Shown here: piece after piece, positions 43,834 to 51,257 of the stretch
Numbering within the stretch: position 1 is the first letter of the stretch
Layout of the letters: each line of letters starts with the position of its first letter
DNA from: Verrucomicrobiota bacterium
GTDB taxonomy: Bacteria > Verrucomicrobiota > Verrucomicrobiia > Opitutales > Opitutaceae
DNA length: 55,158 nucleotides
Assembly (NCBI GenBank): GCA_018239675.1
Contig: JAFEGX010000017.1
Location: 1-55,158 of the forward strand
Direction of reading: 5' to 3'
Translations under genes and position numbers: made by a program
The notes under the pieces: generated by a model
The model's input: the letters and a program-made list of their open reading frames with translations, nothing else
Told to the model about the DNA's origin: nothing
Databases searched by the model: none

Positions 43834-45285
43834 TTATCCGGCGTCGGTGACGAGGAAATTCTTGAACTGCCACGGATCCTTCCGGTCGAGGTCGGGCGGG
43901 TTGTACTTGGCGAAGGTGGTGTCACGGCCCTTGAGCGGCGTCCAGTCGGACGCCTTCGAGATCCAGCGGCCGAGGTACGGCTTGGCGATCTTCAGGATGT
44001 AGTCGTGCGGGAGGTCGTCCGGCACGCGCACGCCCTCGAGCGGGTGCTGGATCATCCACATCGACGCGGCGACCACCGAGATGGCGACCTGCATCGTCGT
44101 CGCGTTCTGGTGCGGCACGAGCCGGCGGGACTCCTCGATCGAGAGGTCCGAGCCGATCCACCACGAGTTGTACGAGTGGCCCATGAGCAGCGCGCCGAGG
44201 ATGTCGGAGCCCGCCGTGATCTCGTCGTTCATGATGCGCTGGTTCTCGTTCAGCTTGTAGTTGTAGCCACGCAACTCGTTCAGCGAGGCGATGGCCTCGT
44301 CGCATGGGCAGTAAGCGTAGTGCATGGTCGGGCGGTAGACGGCCTTGCCGCCCTTCCACACCGTGAGCTTGTCGGAGATCGTGAACGCCTCGCCGTGGCG
44401 GACCACCATGCCGAGGATATTGTAGTCCGGCACCCAGGAACGGACCCAGGTGTTGATGCCCATCTGGGCGAGGCAGATCTGGTTCCGCGGTCCCGTGCGG
44501 TGCTGGAACGCGTTTTTCGGAAGGGTCTTCTCATGCGTGCCCCACCCCATTTCGGCGGTGGTGGTACCCTCCTCACGGAAGCCCTCGATGCTCCAGGTGT
44601 TGACGAACTCGTCGACCTGCTTCGGGACGTTCGTGATCTGGGTGTCGCGCTCGGAACAGTGAATGACCTTCACGCCGAGGGCGTGGGCCAGGTGGTTGAA
44701 CTGCTGCGTGCGGATGAGCTCCTGGAGGCGCTCGGCGGCGGCGCCCTTCGCGCGGCGGTCGGCCAGCGTGCGGCGGCCGATGTCGATCAGGCCCTGCTTC
44801 ACGAAGTGCGAGATCAGGCCGGGGTTCGCGCCATGCTCGATCACGGCCGTCGCGCCCGGACCCTGCCATTTCGCCGTCAGGCGGCGGAGGTTCATGTGGC
44901 GCCAGTACAGGGTCTTCTCGGTCGGGTGCCCGCCCGTCTTGTACGGGTCCCAGAGCTCGGTCGAGGTGTTGATGTACTTCACGCCGTGGTCGCGGCACCA
45001 CTGCAGGATCTCCAGCGCGTCGATGTTCCACGCGAGGTCGATGAGCAGGTCGCCCGGCCCGACGTGCTTCGCGAGCAGGCGGCCCATGTTCTCCTCGGTC
45101 ACGCGGTCGCGCACGAAGCGGACGCCCTTCGCCGTCCACGGCTTCAGCTTGGCGGCGCGGTTCTCGAAATCCATCACGGTGACGTTTTTCGCCGGCACCT
45201 TCAGGTGCTTGAACAGGATCGGCAGCGTGCACTCGGCGACGGCGCCGTAGCCCACGAAGAGAACTTTGTTTTTGAATTCGATCAT
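43834..45285 (-). CDS. hss: Homospermidine synthase
   Basis: A 483-residue cytoplasmic NAD-dependent enzyme that joins two putrescines (or putrescine and spermidine) to sym-homospermidine. The N-terminal Rossmann start VLFVGYGAVAECTLPIL is typical, as are NTSTELWDPY near residue 100, EHGANPGLISHFVKQGL near 147 and the tryptophan-rich HSYNSWWIGSDLSIEESRRLVPHQNATTMQVA near 370-400 (given here only as a pointer to the region). The length matches the bacterial family. The ATG at 45285 is chosen; upstream in-frame residues are arginine-rich. It precedes ornithine decarboxylase and follows argC. Confidence 0.93.
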   Translation of the reverse strand: MIEFKNKVLFVGYGAVAECTLPILFKHLKVPAKNVTVMDFENRAAKLKPWTAKGVRFVRDRVTEENMGRLLAKHVGPGDLLIDLAWNIDALEILQWCRDHGVKYINTSTELWDPYKTGGHPTEKTLYWRHMNLRRLTAKWQGPGATAVIEHGANPGLISHFVKQGLIDIGRRTLADRRAKGAAAERLQELIRTQQFNHLAHALGVKVIHCSERDTQITNVPKQVDEFVNTWSIEGFREEGTTTAEMGWGTHEKTLPKNAFQHRTGPRNQICLAQMGINTWVRSWVPDYNILGMVVRHGEAFTISDKLTVWKGGKAVYRPTMHYAYCPCDEAIASLNELRGYNYKLNENQRIMNDEITAGSDILGALLMGHSYNSWWIGSDLSIEESRRLVPHQNATTMQVAISVVAASMWMIQHPLEGVRVPDDLPHDYILKIAKPYLGRWISKASDWTPLKGRDTTFAKYNPPDLDRKDPWQFKNFLVTDAG

Positions 45286-45433
45286 GATGTCAGGACGGGT
45301 GGCCGCGCGCGGGAGGCGGGACGAACGCCCGACAGCTGCCGTCGCGCGCGACGCTGGTTGATTCACTCTGCGCGGAGCGCGCGCGCAGTGACAAGAGTTT
45401 TTGGGCGGCCGCGGCGCGTCGTGACGCCGCCGT

Positions 45434-45468
45434 CGTCACTCGCCCCTCGTCACTGGTCACCCGTCACT
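45434..45468. repeat. Heptamer-repeat element K, abutting the argC stop
   Basis: Five perfect-phase 7-nt units begin at 45434, 45441, 45448, 45455 and 45462. CGTCACT occurs three times (45434, 45448, 45462), with CGCCCCT and GGTCACC between. The block ends one base before the argC stop codon. Only one complementary unit (AGTGAC at 45387) is found on the other side, so this is essentially a single arm. Confidence 0.8.
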
Positions 45469-45469
45469 C

Positions 45470-46495
45470 TCAGACCAGCCCGGCCGTCTCCGGGAAGCCG
45501 CACCAGAGGTTCATGATCTGCACGGCCTGGCCGCTGGCGCCCTTCATGAGGTTGTCCTCGGCGGCGGTGATCACGAAATTGCCGGTGCGCGGATCGTGCA
45601 CGGCGGCGAGGTCGATGCGGTTCGTGCCGACCACGTGCGCGGTGTCGGGCGTCTCACCGCTCGGGAGGAGCTGCACGAACGCCGCGCCGGCGTAGGCGGC
45701 ACGCCAGGCGGCGTAGAGCCGCTCGACCGTGGCGCCCGGGGCCGCCGGCACGGTGATCGTGGTGGCGATGCCACGGCGCATCGGGGCGAGATGCGGGTTG
45801 AACTGGATGACGACCGGGGCGCCGGTGTGCAGGGCGAGCTGCTCCTCGATCTCCGCGAGATGCCGGTGCTTCACGAGGCTGTAGGCCTTGGTGCTCTCGG
45901 CCCGCTCGCAGTACAGGTAGGCCTCCTCGACCTTCCGGCCCGCGCCGCTGACGCCGCTGTAGGCGTTGGCGACGATGTGCTCGCGCGTGACGACCCCGGC
46001 CTTCAGCAGCGGGACGAGCGGCACGAGGATGCTGGTCGGATAGCAGCCGGGCGCCGCCACCAGCCTGGCCTCCTGCTTCCACGCCGGCGGGGAGAGCTCG
46101 GGCAGCACGAAGTGCGCGGACGGCAGCAGTTCCGGCGCATGGTGCTCGCCGTAATAGTTCCGGTACGTGGCGAGGTCGGAGATCCGGAAGTCGGCGCTGA
46201 GGTCGATGACCCGCTTGCCGGCGGCCACGAGCGCCTTGGCGTAGGTCGCCGCGGCGCCGTGCGGCAGCGCCAGGAAGTACAGCGCGAGGTCGGAGGCGGC
46301 CAGCGCGGCCAGGTCGGAGTCGACGAACTTCAGCCCGCGGTCGATCCCGCGCACCGCCGGCATGACGGACGCCAGGGACTTCCCCGCGAGCGAGCGCGAG
46401 GTGACCGCCGCGAGCGTGACATGCGGATGGCCGAGGAGGAGTTTGACGAGGACTTCGCCGGAGTAACCGGACGCGCCGACAATGCCGACTTTCAT
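45470..46495 (-). CDS. argC: N-acetyl-gamma-glutamyl-phosphate reductase
   Basis: A 341-residue cytoplasmic NADPH enzyme for the third arginine step. GIVGASGYSGEVLVKLL near residue 4 binds the nucleotide, VAAPGCYPTSILVPL near 144 holds the catalytic cysteine, and SGVSGAGRK near 180 and HRHLAEIEEQL near 208 are family motifs. The ATG at 46495 has GGAGG just upstream, one of few good ribosome sites here. It starts the leftward run argC, homospermidine synthase, ornithine decarboxylase, and is separated from argJ/argB by the polyamine genes and the PL22-like gene. Confidence 0.96.
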   Translation of the reverse strand: MKVGIVGASGYSGEVLVKLLLGHPHVTLAAVTSRSLAGKSLASVMPAVRGIDRGLKFVDSDLAALAASDLALYFLALPHGAAATYAKALVAAGKRVIDLSADFRISDLATYRNYYGEHHAPELLPSAHFVLPELSPPAWKQEARLVAAPGCYPTSILVPLVPLLKAGVVTREHIVANAYSGVSGAGRKVEEAYLYCERAESTKAYSLVKHRHLAEIEEQLALHTGAPVVIQFNPHLAPMRRGIATTITVPAAPGATVERLYAAWRAAYAGAAFVQLLPSGETPDTAHVVGTNRIDLAAVHDPRTGNFVITAAEDNLMKGASGQAVQIMNLWCGFPETAGLV

Positions 46496-46565
46496 GCCTC
46501 CACCTTCGGGCACGACGCCGCGATTATCCAGAATGATTTTCGGCGGCGGCCGACGGCACGAAAGG

Positions 46566-46588
46566 CCCGCGCCGGCGACCGGCGCGGG
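46566..46588 (-). terminator. GC hairpin after the TorF-like porin gene
   Basis: CCCGCGCCG (46566-46574) pairs perfectly with CGGCGCGGG (46580-46588) around five bases, 25 bp past the porin stop. On the - strand it is followed only by CTTTCG, so the U tract is weak. It still is the likely transcript end before argC. Confidence 0.55.
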
Positions 46589-46612
46589 CGGGAAAAACAC
46601 CAACCAGACGGG

Positions 46613-47413
46613 TCAGAAGGTGATCGCGTAGCTGACGGTCACAACCCCGCGGCCGACGGCGCCGGCATTCTCGAATTTCGGGAAGCTGCCCTGCTTGAAG
46701 AAATTGTCGGAGCCCTTGGTGTAGGCGAGGCCGACGGTGAGCTTGCCGTTCTTGGTGACCTGGTACGGCACGGCGACGCCGAGCAGCCAGTAATTGCCGT
46801 AGTTCTTGTACGACGGGCTGGCGTCCTCGATCGCGTCGGTCCACTTGAACGTGCCGATGGTCGCGGTGAAATCGAGTTCCGTGCCGGCATCCTTGAGCGG
46901 CACGGCGGTCGTGGCGGTGAGCTCGTACGTGGGGCCCTTCAGCACCATGTCATAGCAGAACTTGGGGGTGAGCTTGATGCCGGAGACCGTGTAGTTGAGC
47001 GAGACACAGGGCTCGAAGGTCATCTTGTAGAAGCCCGCCGACTTGTCGGCCCGGGGATAGTTGTACCACGTGAAGGCCGGAACCACCGAGAGGGCGTCAT
47101 TGATCGTGGCGGTGTACGAGCCGTACACATCGTACTCGGGATCGGACTGCCCGGGGACCTTGTCTTTCAGGGGGTAGTTGGCCCACACGCCGAGGGCGAA
47201 ACTGCCGGAGTCGAATTCAAGCGTGGGCTCGAAGGACGGCCCGCTCAGTCGGGAACCGCGGAACATGTACTGGGAGGCGAAGGCGGGCGTGAGCACCCAC
47301 GAGTAGCTAGGGGCGGCCTCCGGGGCCGGGGCGGGCGCGGTTTGGCTGCGGGCAGGGAACGCGCCGAGGCAAAGCGCGGCGCAGAGGACGACTAACGTTG
47401 TTTTCTTGTTCAT
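46613..47413 (-). CDS. TorF-like outer-membrane porin
   Basis: A 266-residue protein with a signal peptide (TTLVVLCAALCLGAFPARS). The mature part is a run of alternating beta strands: WVLTPAFASQYMFRGSR at the start, then FALGVWANYPL and WLLGVAVPYQV, ending with a terminal phenylalanine (TVSYAITF), the outer-membrane insertion signal. The YMFRGxRLS start is characteristic of the TorF family of putative porins. In related genomes such porins often accompany nitrogen-regulated genes, and a good sigma-54 promoter match lies upstream (47465-47480). The solute is unknown. Confidence 0.65.
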   Translation of the reverse strand: MNKKTTLVVLCAALCLGAFPARSQTAPAPAPEAAPSYSWVLTPAFASQYMFRGSRLSGPSFEPTLEFDSGSFALGVWANYPLKDKVPGQSDPEYDVYGSYTATINDALSVVPAFTWYNYPRADKSAGFYKMTFEPCVSLNYTVSGIKLTPKFCYDMVLKGPTYELTATTAVPLKDAGTELDFTATIGTFKWTDAIEDASPSYKNYGNYWLLGVAVPYQVTKNGKLTVGLAYTKGSDNFFKQGSFPKFENAGAVGRGVVTVSYAITF

Positions 47414-47464
47414 GGTTTGGTTGGTCGGCCGCACCCCTTGCGGAGGCACCGCCACCCCTGTTTT

Positions 47465-47480
47465 AGCAAGCGGCGGGCCA
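47465..47480 (-). promoter_or_regulatory. Sigma-54 promoter upstream of the porin gene
   Basis: On the - strand the site reads TGGCCCGCCGCTTGCT. It matches the consensus TGGCACGNNNNTTGCW at every fixed position but one (C for A at the fifth), with the required spacing between GG and GC. The predicted start is near 47455, about 40 bases before the ATG at 47413. A palindrome CAAAAGAATTTTG (47495-47507) lies just upstream and may be an activator site, though it is closer than usual for enhancer-binding proteins. Confidence 0.65.
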
Positions 47481-47516
47481 ACCACCCTGTATGACAAAAG
47501 AATTTTGCGCCCCAAC

Positions 47517-47548
47517 AAAAAGCCGCCGGGCCCGGGGGCGTCGGCGGC
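47517..47548 (-). terminator. Intrinsic terminator of rplM-rpsI
   Basis: On the - strand GCCGCCG (47542-47548) and CGGCGGC (47522-47528) form a stem around a GC-rich loop, followed by TTTTT (47517-47521). It lies 24 bp past the rpsI stop and directly upstream of the sigma-54 site, cleanly separating the ribosomal operon from the porin gene. Confidence 0.8.
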
Positions 47549-47571
47549 GGAAAGGGAACCGGGAAACCGGC

Positions 47572-47970
47572 TCAGCGCTTCGAGAACTGGAAGCGCTTGC
47601 GGGCGCCGGGCTGGCCGGGCTTCTTGCGCTCCTTCTCGCGCGGGTCACGGGTGATGTGGCCCGCCTTCTTCAGGGCCGCGCGCAGCTCCGGGTTGAACTT
47701 CTGGAGGGCGCGGGCGATGCCGTGCGCCACCGCGCCAGCCTGGCCGGCCACGCCGCCGCCGGCGACATTGACCGTCACGTCGATCTTCTCGCGCAGGTCC
47801 ACCGTCAGGAGCGGGGCGTACGCCTGCTTCGAAAAATTCTCGTGCGAGAAGTAGCGGTCGAACTCGCGACCGTTGACGGTCAGCTTGCCCGTGCCTTCGC
47901 TGAGGCGGACGCGGGCGGTCGAGGTCTTGCGGCGGCCGGTGCCGAGGAAAACGGTGGTGGCGGTGCTCAT
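47572..47970 (-). CDS. rpsI: 30S ribosomal protein S9
   Basis: A 132-residue ribosomal protein. [16 protein letters not shown] near residue 8 and the glycine-rich [19 protein letters not shown] near 71 are the S9 signatures. The basic C-terminus [20 protein letters not shown] (residues 113-132) ends in the SKR that reaches the P-site tRNA. It follows rplM on the same strand after 9 bp, the universal bacterial pairing, and ends at an intrinsic terminator. Confidence 0.97.
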   Translation of the reverse strand: MSTATTVFLGTGRRKTSTARVRLSEGTGKLTVNGREFDRYFSHENFSKQAYAPLLTVDLREKIDVTVNVAGGGVAGQAGAVAHGIARALQKFNPELRAALKKAGHITRDPREKERKKPGQPGARKRFQFSKR

Positions 47971-47979
47971 GGACAGGGA

Positions 47980-48408
47980 TTAGACGGAGATCTTGACGGG
48001 GTTCTGCGCCTCGTGCGTGTGCTTCGGGCCGGCGAAGACGTGGAGCTTGGTCAGCATCTTGGCCGCAATGCGGTTCTTCGGGAGCATGCCCTTGACCGCG
48101 TGCTCGATGATGAACTCCGGGTGACGCTCACGCATGAGCGACAACTTGCGGTAGCTCTCGCCGCCGACGAAACCCGAGAAAAACATGTACTCGTTCTTCT
48201 CCTCCTTCTTGCCGGTGAGGACCACCTTCTCGGCGTTGATGATCACGACATGATCGCCCGCGTCGACGTTCGGGGTGTAGGTGGGCTGGTGACGGCCGCG
48301 GATGATGTTGGCGCATTTCACCGCGAGACGGCCGAGCACGACGCCCTCGGCATCAATCAGATGCCACTTGGCCTGCACCGTCTCCTTTTTGGCGAGGAAG
48401 GTTTTCAT
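47980..48408 (-). CDS. rplM: 50S ribosomal protein L13
   Basis: A 142-residue ribosomal protein. KWHLIDAEGVVLGRLAVK near residue 15 and DHVVIINAEKVVLTGKK near 52 are typical, and the signature KGMLPKNRIAAKMLTKLHVF lies near 107-126. The ATG at 48408 was chosen over one five codons upstream because MKTFLAKKET is the common start. It heads the rplM-rpsI operon, with a sigma-70-like promoter at 48424-48451 giving a very short leader. Confidence 0.97.
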   Translation of the reverse strand: MKTFLAKKETVQAKWHLIDAEGVVLGRLAVKCANIIRGRHQPTYTPNVDAGDHVVIINAEKVVLTGKKEEKNEYMFFSGFVGGESYRKLSLMRERHPEFIIEHAVKGMLPKNRIAAKMLTKLHVFAGPKHTHEAQNPVKISV

Positions 48409-48423
48409 GGGAAAAGAGGCCAA

Positions 48424-48451
48424 GAGCTAGGGCTTAACCGAGATGTGTCAA
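48424..48451 (-). promoter_or_regulatory. Sigma-70-like promoter of rplM
   Basis: On the - strand a perfect TTGACA (48446-48451) is followed after 16 bp by TAGCTC (48424-48429), a partial match to the -10 box. The ATG of rplM is only about 15 bp beyond the -10 box, so the leader would be under 10 nt. The autogenous leader found in some bacteria is therefore absent or differently placed. Confidence 0.5.
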
Positions 48452-48535
48452 CCCCCGTTTTCGATCCACGTTTCCTCTCGCTGCATCAAGGAGATGCGCG
48501 GCCGGCTGAACCGGGCGGCGGAACCGCCGGCCAAC

Positions 48536-48627
48536 GGTTGAAAGTTGAAAGCCGCGGACCGGCGGCCGAAGCTGGTTCGAGCCGCTTCTCGGCTTTCAAC
48601 TCCCGGCCCTCAGCTCTCAACTCCTGC
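48536..48627. repeat. Heptamer-repeat hairpin element L
   Basis: The left arm has GGTTGAA at 48536 and AGTTGAA at 48543. The right arm has CTTTCAA at 48593, CTCCCGG at 48600, CCCTCAG at 48607 and CTCTCAA at 48614. It reuses the TTGAA word of element C, 23 kb away. The right arm ends one base before the ATG of the DUF423 gene, so the element occupies that gene's 5' leader. Confidence 0.8.
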
Positions 48628-48628
48628 C

Positions 48629-49036
48629 ATGACCCACCGCACTTCCCTCCTCGCCGCCGCCCTTGTGGGTGTGACCGGCGTCGCCCTTGGCGCCTTCGGG
48701 GCCCACGCCCTGAAGGCCTTCCTGCTCGAGCGCGGGATGCTCAACGCCTGGGATACCGCCGCCCGGTACCAGATGCTGCACGCGGTCGCCCTTTTTGGGG
48801 CCGCCGTCTGGCTGCGGACCGCCACCGGTTCCGCCTCACGGTGGATCGGCCGCGCCGCGGCCTGCTGGACCGCCGGGGTGGTGCTGTTTTGCGGCTCCCT
48901 GTACGCCCTCGCCGGGGGCGGCCCGAACTGGCTTGGACCCATCACGCCGCTCGGCGGCCTGGCCTTCATGCTCGGCTGGCTCCTCCTCGGGGTCGCCGCG
49001 GTCGCCCAAGAGTCCCCCGCCCTTTCGGCCAAGTAG
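48629..49036 (+). CDS. DUF423 family membrane protein
   Basis: A 135-residue protein with four hydrophobic segments. VALGAFGAHALK near residue 19 and AARYQMLHAVAL near 44 are DUF423 signatures (E. coli YgdD relatives), and GGLAFMLGWLLLGV closes the last helix. The function of the family is not established. An upstream in-frame start at 48545 would add 28 residues encoded by heptamer element L and is rejected. The tRNA nucleotidyltransferase gene follows 34 bp later on the same strand. Confidence 0.88.
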   Translation: MTHRTSLLAAALVGVTGVALGAFGAHALKAFLLERGMLNAWDTAARYQMLHAVALFGAAVWLRTATGSASRWIGRAAACWTAGVVLFCGSLYALAGGGPNWLGPITPLGGLAFMLGWLLLGVAAVAQESPALSAK

Positions 49037-49070
49037 GCCCCGCCCCGCTCGAAGCGAGTCCCGCCCGCCG

Positions 49071-50498
49071 ATGAACCCGGCCCAGCCGCTGCCCATTCCC
49101 GCGGATCTCCGCGGCCTGCTCGACGCGGTCCGCCGCGTCGGCCGTCCCAGACTGGTCGGCGGCGGGGTGCGCGACTGGCTGCTCGGGCTCGAGGCAAAGG
49201 ATTTCGATGTCGAGGTCGCCGGCGTCGACTTTGAGACGCTGCATCGGGCCCTGGCCCCCTACGGCGCCACCGACGTCGTCGGCCGCAGCTTCGGGGTGAT
49301 CAAGGTCCGCAACGCCGCCGGCGCCGAGTACGACTTCAGCCTGCCACGCCGCGAGTCCAAGACCGGAGCCGGCCACCGGGGCTTCGCGGTGGCGCCCGAT
49401 CCGACATTGAGTGACGCCGAGGCCGCGGCGCGGCGGGACTTCACCGTCAATGCCATCGCGTACGACCCCTTCACCGGCGCCATCATCGATCCCCATGGTG
49501 GCCGCGCCGACCTGGAGGCCCGCGTGCTGCGCCACACCAGCGCCGCGTTTGGCGAGGATCCGCTCCGGGTCCTGCGCGCGTTCCAGCTGGCCGCACGCTT
49601 CGACTTCACGCTGGCCCCGGAGACGGCCGCGCTCAGCCGCACGATGGCGGGCACCTTCGCCGAGCTGCCGGTCGAGCGCGTGTGGGGTGAATGGGAGAAG
49701 TGGGCGGTCAAGTCCGCCAAGCCGTCGCGCGGCCTCGCCGTGCTCGAGGAAACCGGCTGGCTCGCCCACTTTCCCGAGCTGGCGGCGCTGCGGGGCACGC
49801 CGCAGGACCCCGAGTGGCATCCGGAGGGCGACGTCTTCACCCACACGCAGCTTTGCCTTGACGCGCTGGTCGCGCAGCCGGGCTGGCGCCAGGCCGTGCC
49901 GGCCACGCGACGCATCCTGAGCCTGGCGGTGCTGGCCCATGACTACGGCAAGCCGGCCACCACGGAGCAGGCCGAGCGTCGCGGCCGGCTGCGCTGGATC
50001 AGCCCGGGACACGAGTCCGCCGGCGGGCCGGTGGCCGAGGCGTTCCTGCGCCGGATCGGCTCGCCGCTCGAGGTGATCCCGCCGGTCCGAGCCCTCGTGG
50101 TGAACCACCTGGCGCACCACCATGGCCAGGCCGAGTTCACGGACTCCGCCGTGCGCCGCCTGGCACGCCGGCTCGAACCGGCGACGATTGACGAGCTGGC
50201 GATCGTGATGCTCGCCGACCACGCCGGACGGCCGCCGCTGGCTCCGCCGGAAACGCTCGAGCGCATCGCCCAGCTGCGCGCGAAGGCCCGGGCCCTCGCG
50301 CTTGAGCGGGCGGGGCCCCGTCCGATCCTGCTCGGCCGGCACCTTGTGGCGCTCGGCCAGCGACCCGGCCCGAAATTCACGCCGATGCTCGACGAGGCAT
50401 TTGAGGCCCAGCTTGACGGTGCCTTCACGGACGAGGCCGGAGCGGTCGCCTGGTTGAAACACCGCCTGGGCTGGGGCCCTGCGAAGCAGGGCAAGTAA
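49071..50498 (+). CDS. CCA tRNA nucleotidyltransferase / poly(A) polymerase family protein with HD domain
   Basis: A 475-residue cytoplasmic enzyme. The nucleotidyltransferase head has LVGGGVRDWLLGLEAKDFDVEV near residue 28 (GGxVRD and DxD) and RRDFTVNAIAYDP near 122, followed by EDPLRVLRAFQLAARFDF near 164. The second half holds an HD phosphohydrolase-like domain (VLAHDYGKPATT near 288, then HESAGGP). This layout is like the class II CCA-adding enzyme of enterobacteria, so it adds or repairs the tRNA CCA end. Many tRNAs here may encode CCA, which makes repair plausible. The stop codon lies inside the first unit of heptamer element M. Confidence 0.9.
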   Translation: MNPAQPLPIPADLRGLLDAVRRVGRPRLVGGGVRDWLLGLEAKDFDVEVAGVDFETLHRALAPYGATDVVGRSFGVIKVRNAAGAEYDFSLPRRESKTGAGHRGFAVAPDPTLSDAEAAARRDFTVNAIAYDPFTGAIIDPHGGRADLEARVLRHTSAAFGEDPLRVLRAFQLAARFDFTLAPETAALSRTMAGTFAELPVERVWGEWEKWAVKSAKPSRGLAVLEETGWLAHFPELAALRGTPQDPEWHPEGDVFTHTQLCLDALVAQPGWRQAVPATRRILSLAVLAHDYGKPATTEQAERRGRLRWISPGHESAGGPVAEAFLRRIGSPLEVIPPVRALVVNHLAHHHGQAEFTDSAVRRLARRLEPATIDELAIVMLADHAGRPPLAPPETLERIAQLRAKARALALERAGPRPILLGRHLVALGQRPGPKFTPMLDEAFEAQLDGAFTDEAGAVAWLKHRLGWGPAKQGK

Positions 50499-50530
50499 CA
50501 GGGGCCCGGAGGAATCAGATACCAGGTGAT
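50493..50530. repeat. Heptamer-repeat element M, containing a stop codon
   Basis: Units AAGTAAC (50493) and AGGGGCC (50500) are followed by less regular units, with AGATACC (50517) and AGGTGAT (50524) further on. The words match the left arms of elements B, G, H and I. The TAA stop of the CCA-adding-type gene is inside the first unit. No right arm is obvious before nonamer element N4 begins 45 bp later. Confidence 0.65.
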
Positions 50531-50575
50531 CAGTTCAGATTGCTGATTACGGTCGTCATCTCAGGTCAGAATCCC

Positions 50576-50634
50576 GCACAAGGACGCGAAGCCTCGACTG
50601 CGTTCTTCGCGGCCTTGGCGGACTTCGCGGTGAA
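50576..50634. repeat. Nonamer-family intergenic element N4 (inverted arms)
   Basis: Phase-true 9-nt units begin at 50576, 50585, 50594, 50603, 50612 and 50621. The left arm has GCACAAGGA and CGCGAAGCC; the right arm has TTCTTCGCG, GCCTTGGCG and GACTTCGCG, followed by GTGAA exactly as in N1 and N3. The element ends 10 bp before the MOSC gene's stop, between two convergent genes. Confidence 0.7.
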
Positions 50635-50643
50635 TAGAAACAA

Positions 50644-51150
50644 TCAGCTCGCCGCCGCCGGCACGGCCTCGCCCACCACGAGCTCGTGCTCGCCGGCGGT
50701 CAGGACACCGTCGCGGAGAATCTTCGCCCGCAGGCCGCCGTTGCCGCGGAGCCACTCCTCGGTCCCCGGCGCCACGGCCTGATCCATCCAGTAGCAGGGC
50801 TTGGACTCCACCGTGCCCTCGAACTCGACGCCCCCGATGGTGAAGCGCCGGCCGATGAGCGTGTTGAGGTCGACGCCCTCGATCACCGCATTGCGGCGGA
50901 AGGCGGCGGGCGCCAGATCCGGCACGGCGAAACGGGTCTTCGCCTGCTGGTAGATGTCCCACGAGAAAAACGTGATCTGTCCCTTGTAGTCGGGCTTGTA
51001 GTCGAAGAACCGGTCGCCCTCGATCCCCCGGCCGGCCCGGCAGACCACCTCGGGCACCTCCACCGTCGGGTTCTTCTCCGCGCCCAAGCCGTGCCGGCCG
51101 AAGAAATTGTGGCCGGGGGAAAGGTAGAGGTGGTGGATCCTGACCTGCAT
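50644..51150 (-). CDS. MOSC domain-containing protein
   Basis: A 168-residue cytoplasmic protein with a single MOSC domain, the fold that in molybdenum-cofactor sulfurases binds and transfers sulfur or MOSC-bound ligands. AGRGIEGDRFFDYKPDYKG near residue 39 and FRRNAVIEGVDLNTLIGRRF near 84 are typical, and the conserved cysteine appears in ESKPCYWMDQAV near 114. The ATG at 51150 (MQVRIHHLYLSPGHNF) fits the domain start. An upstream start would add 26 residues partly encoded by heptamer element N. The partner protein is unknown. Confidence 0.85.
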   Translation of the reverse strand: MQVRIHHLYLSPGHNFFGRHGLGAEKNPTVEVPEVVCRAGRGIEGDRFFDYKPDYKGQITFFSWDIYQQAKTRFAVPDLAPAAFRRNAVIEGVDLNTLIGRRFTIGGVEFEGTVESKPCYWMDQAVAPGTEEWLRGNGGLRAKILRDGVLTAGEHELVVGEAVPAAAS

Positions 51151-51213
51151 CGCCGCGGACTGTAGGCCGCGGCCGCGCCGGTTCAAGCGCGGGCCGGAGA
51201 TCGGTTCCGGCCC

Positions 51214-51234
51214 ACTTTCGACCTTCAACTTTGC
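51214..51234. repeat. Heptamer-repeat element N (single arm)
   Basis: Three consecutive 7-nt units ACTTTCG, ACCTTCA and ACTTTGC start at 51214, 51221 and 51228. They are the same word as the right arm of element C. They lie between the divergent MOSC and GH20-like genes, 24 bp before the latter's ATG. No matching left arm is seen. Confidence 0.6.
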
Positions 51235-51257
51235 GCCATCGCCTGCATCGTTCCGCC

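Noticed and set aside
50576..50634. Insertion-sequence ends or MITE for the nonamer elements
   Set aside because: No target-site duplication or terminal inverted repeats of fixed sequence can be seen; units drift between copies while the 9-nt period holds.
51151..51228. Longer MOSC protein starting upstream
   Set aside because: The added residues are encoded partly by heptamer element N and do not belong to the domain.
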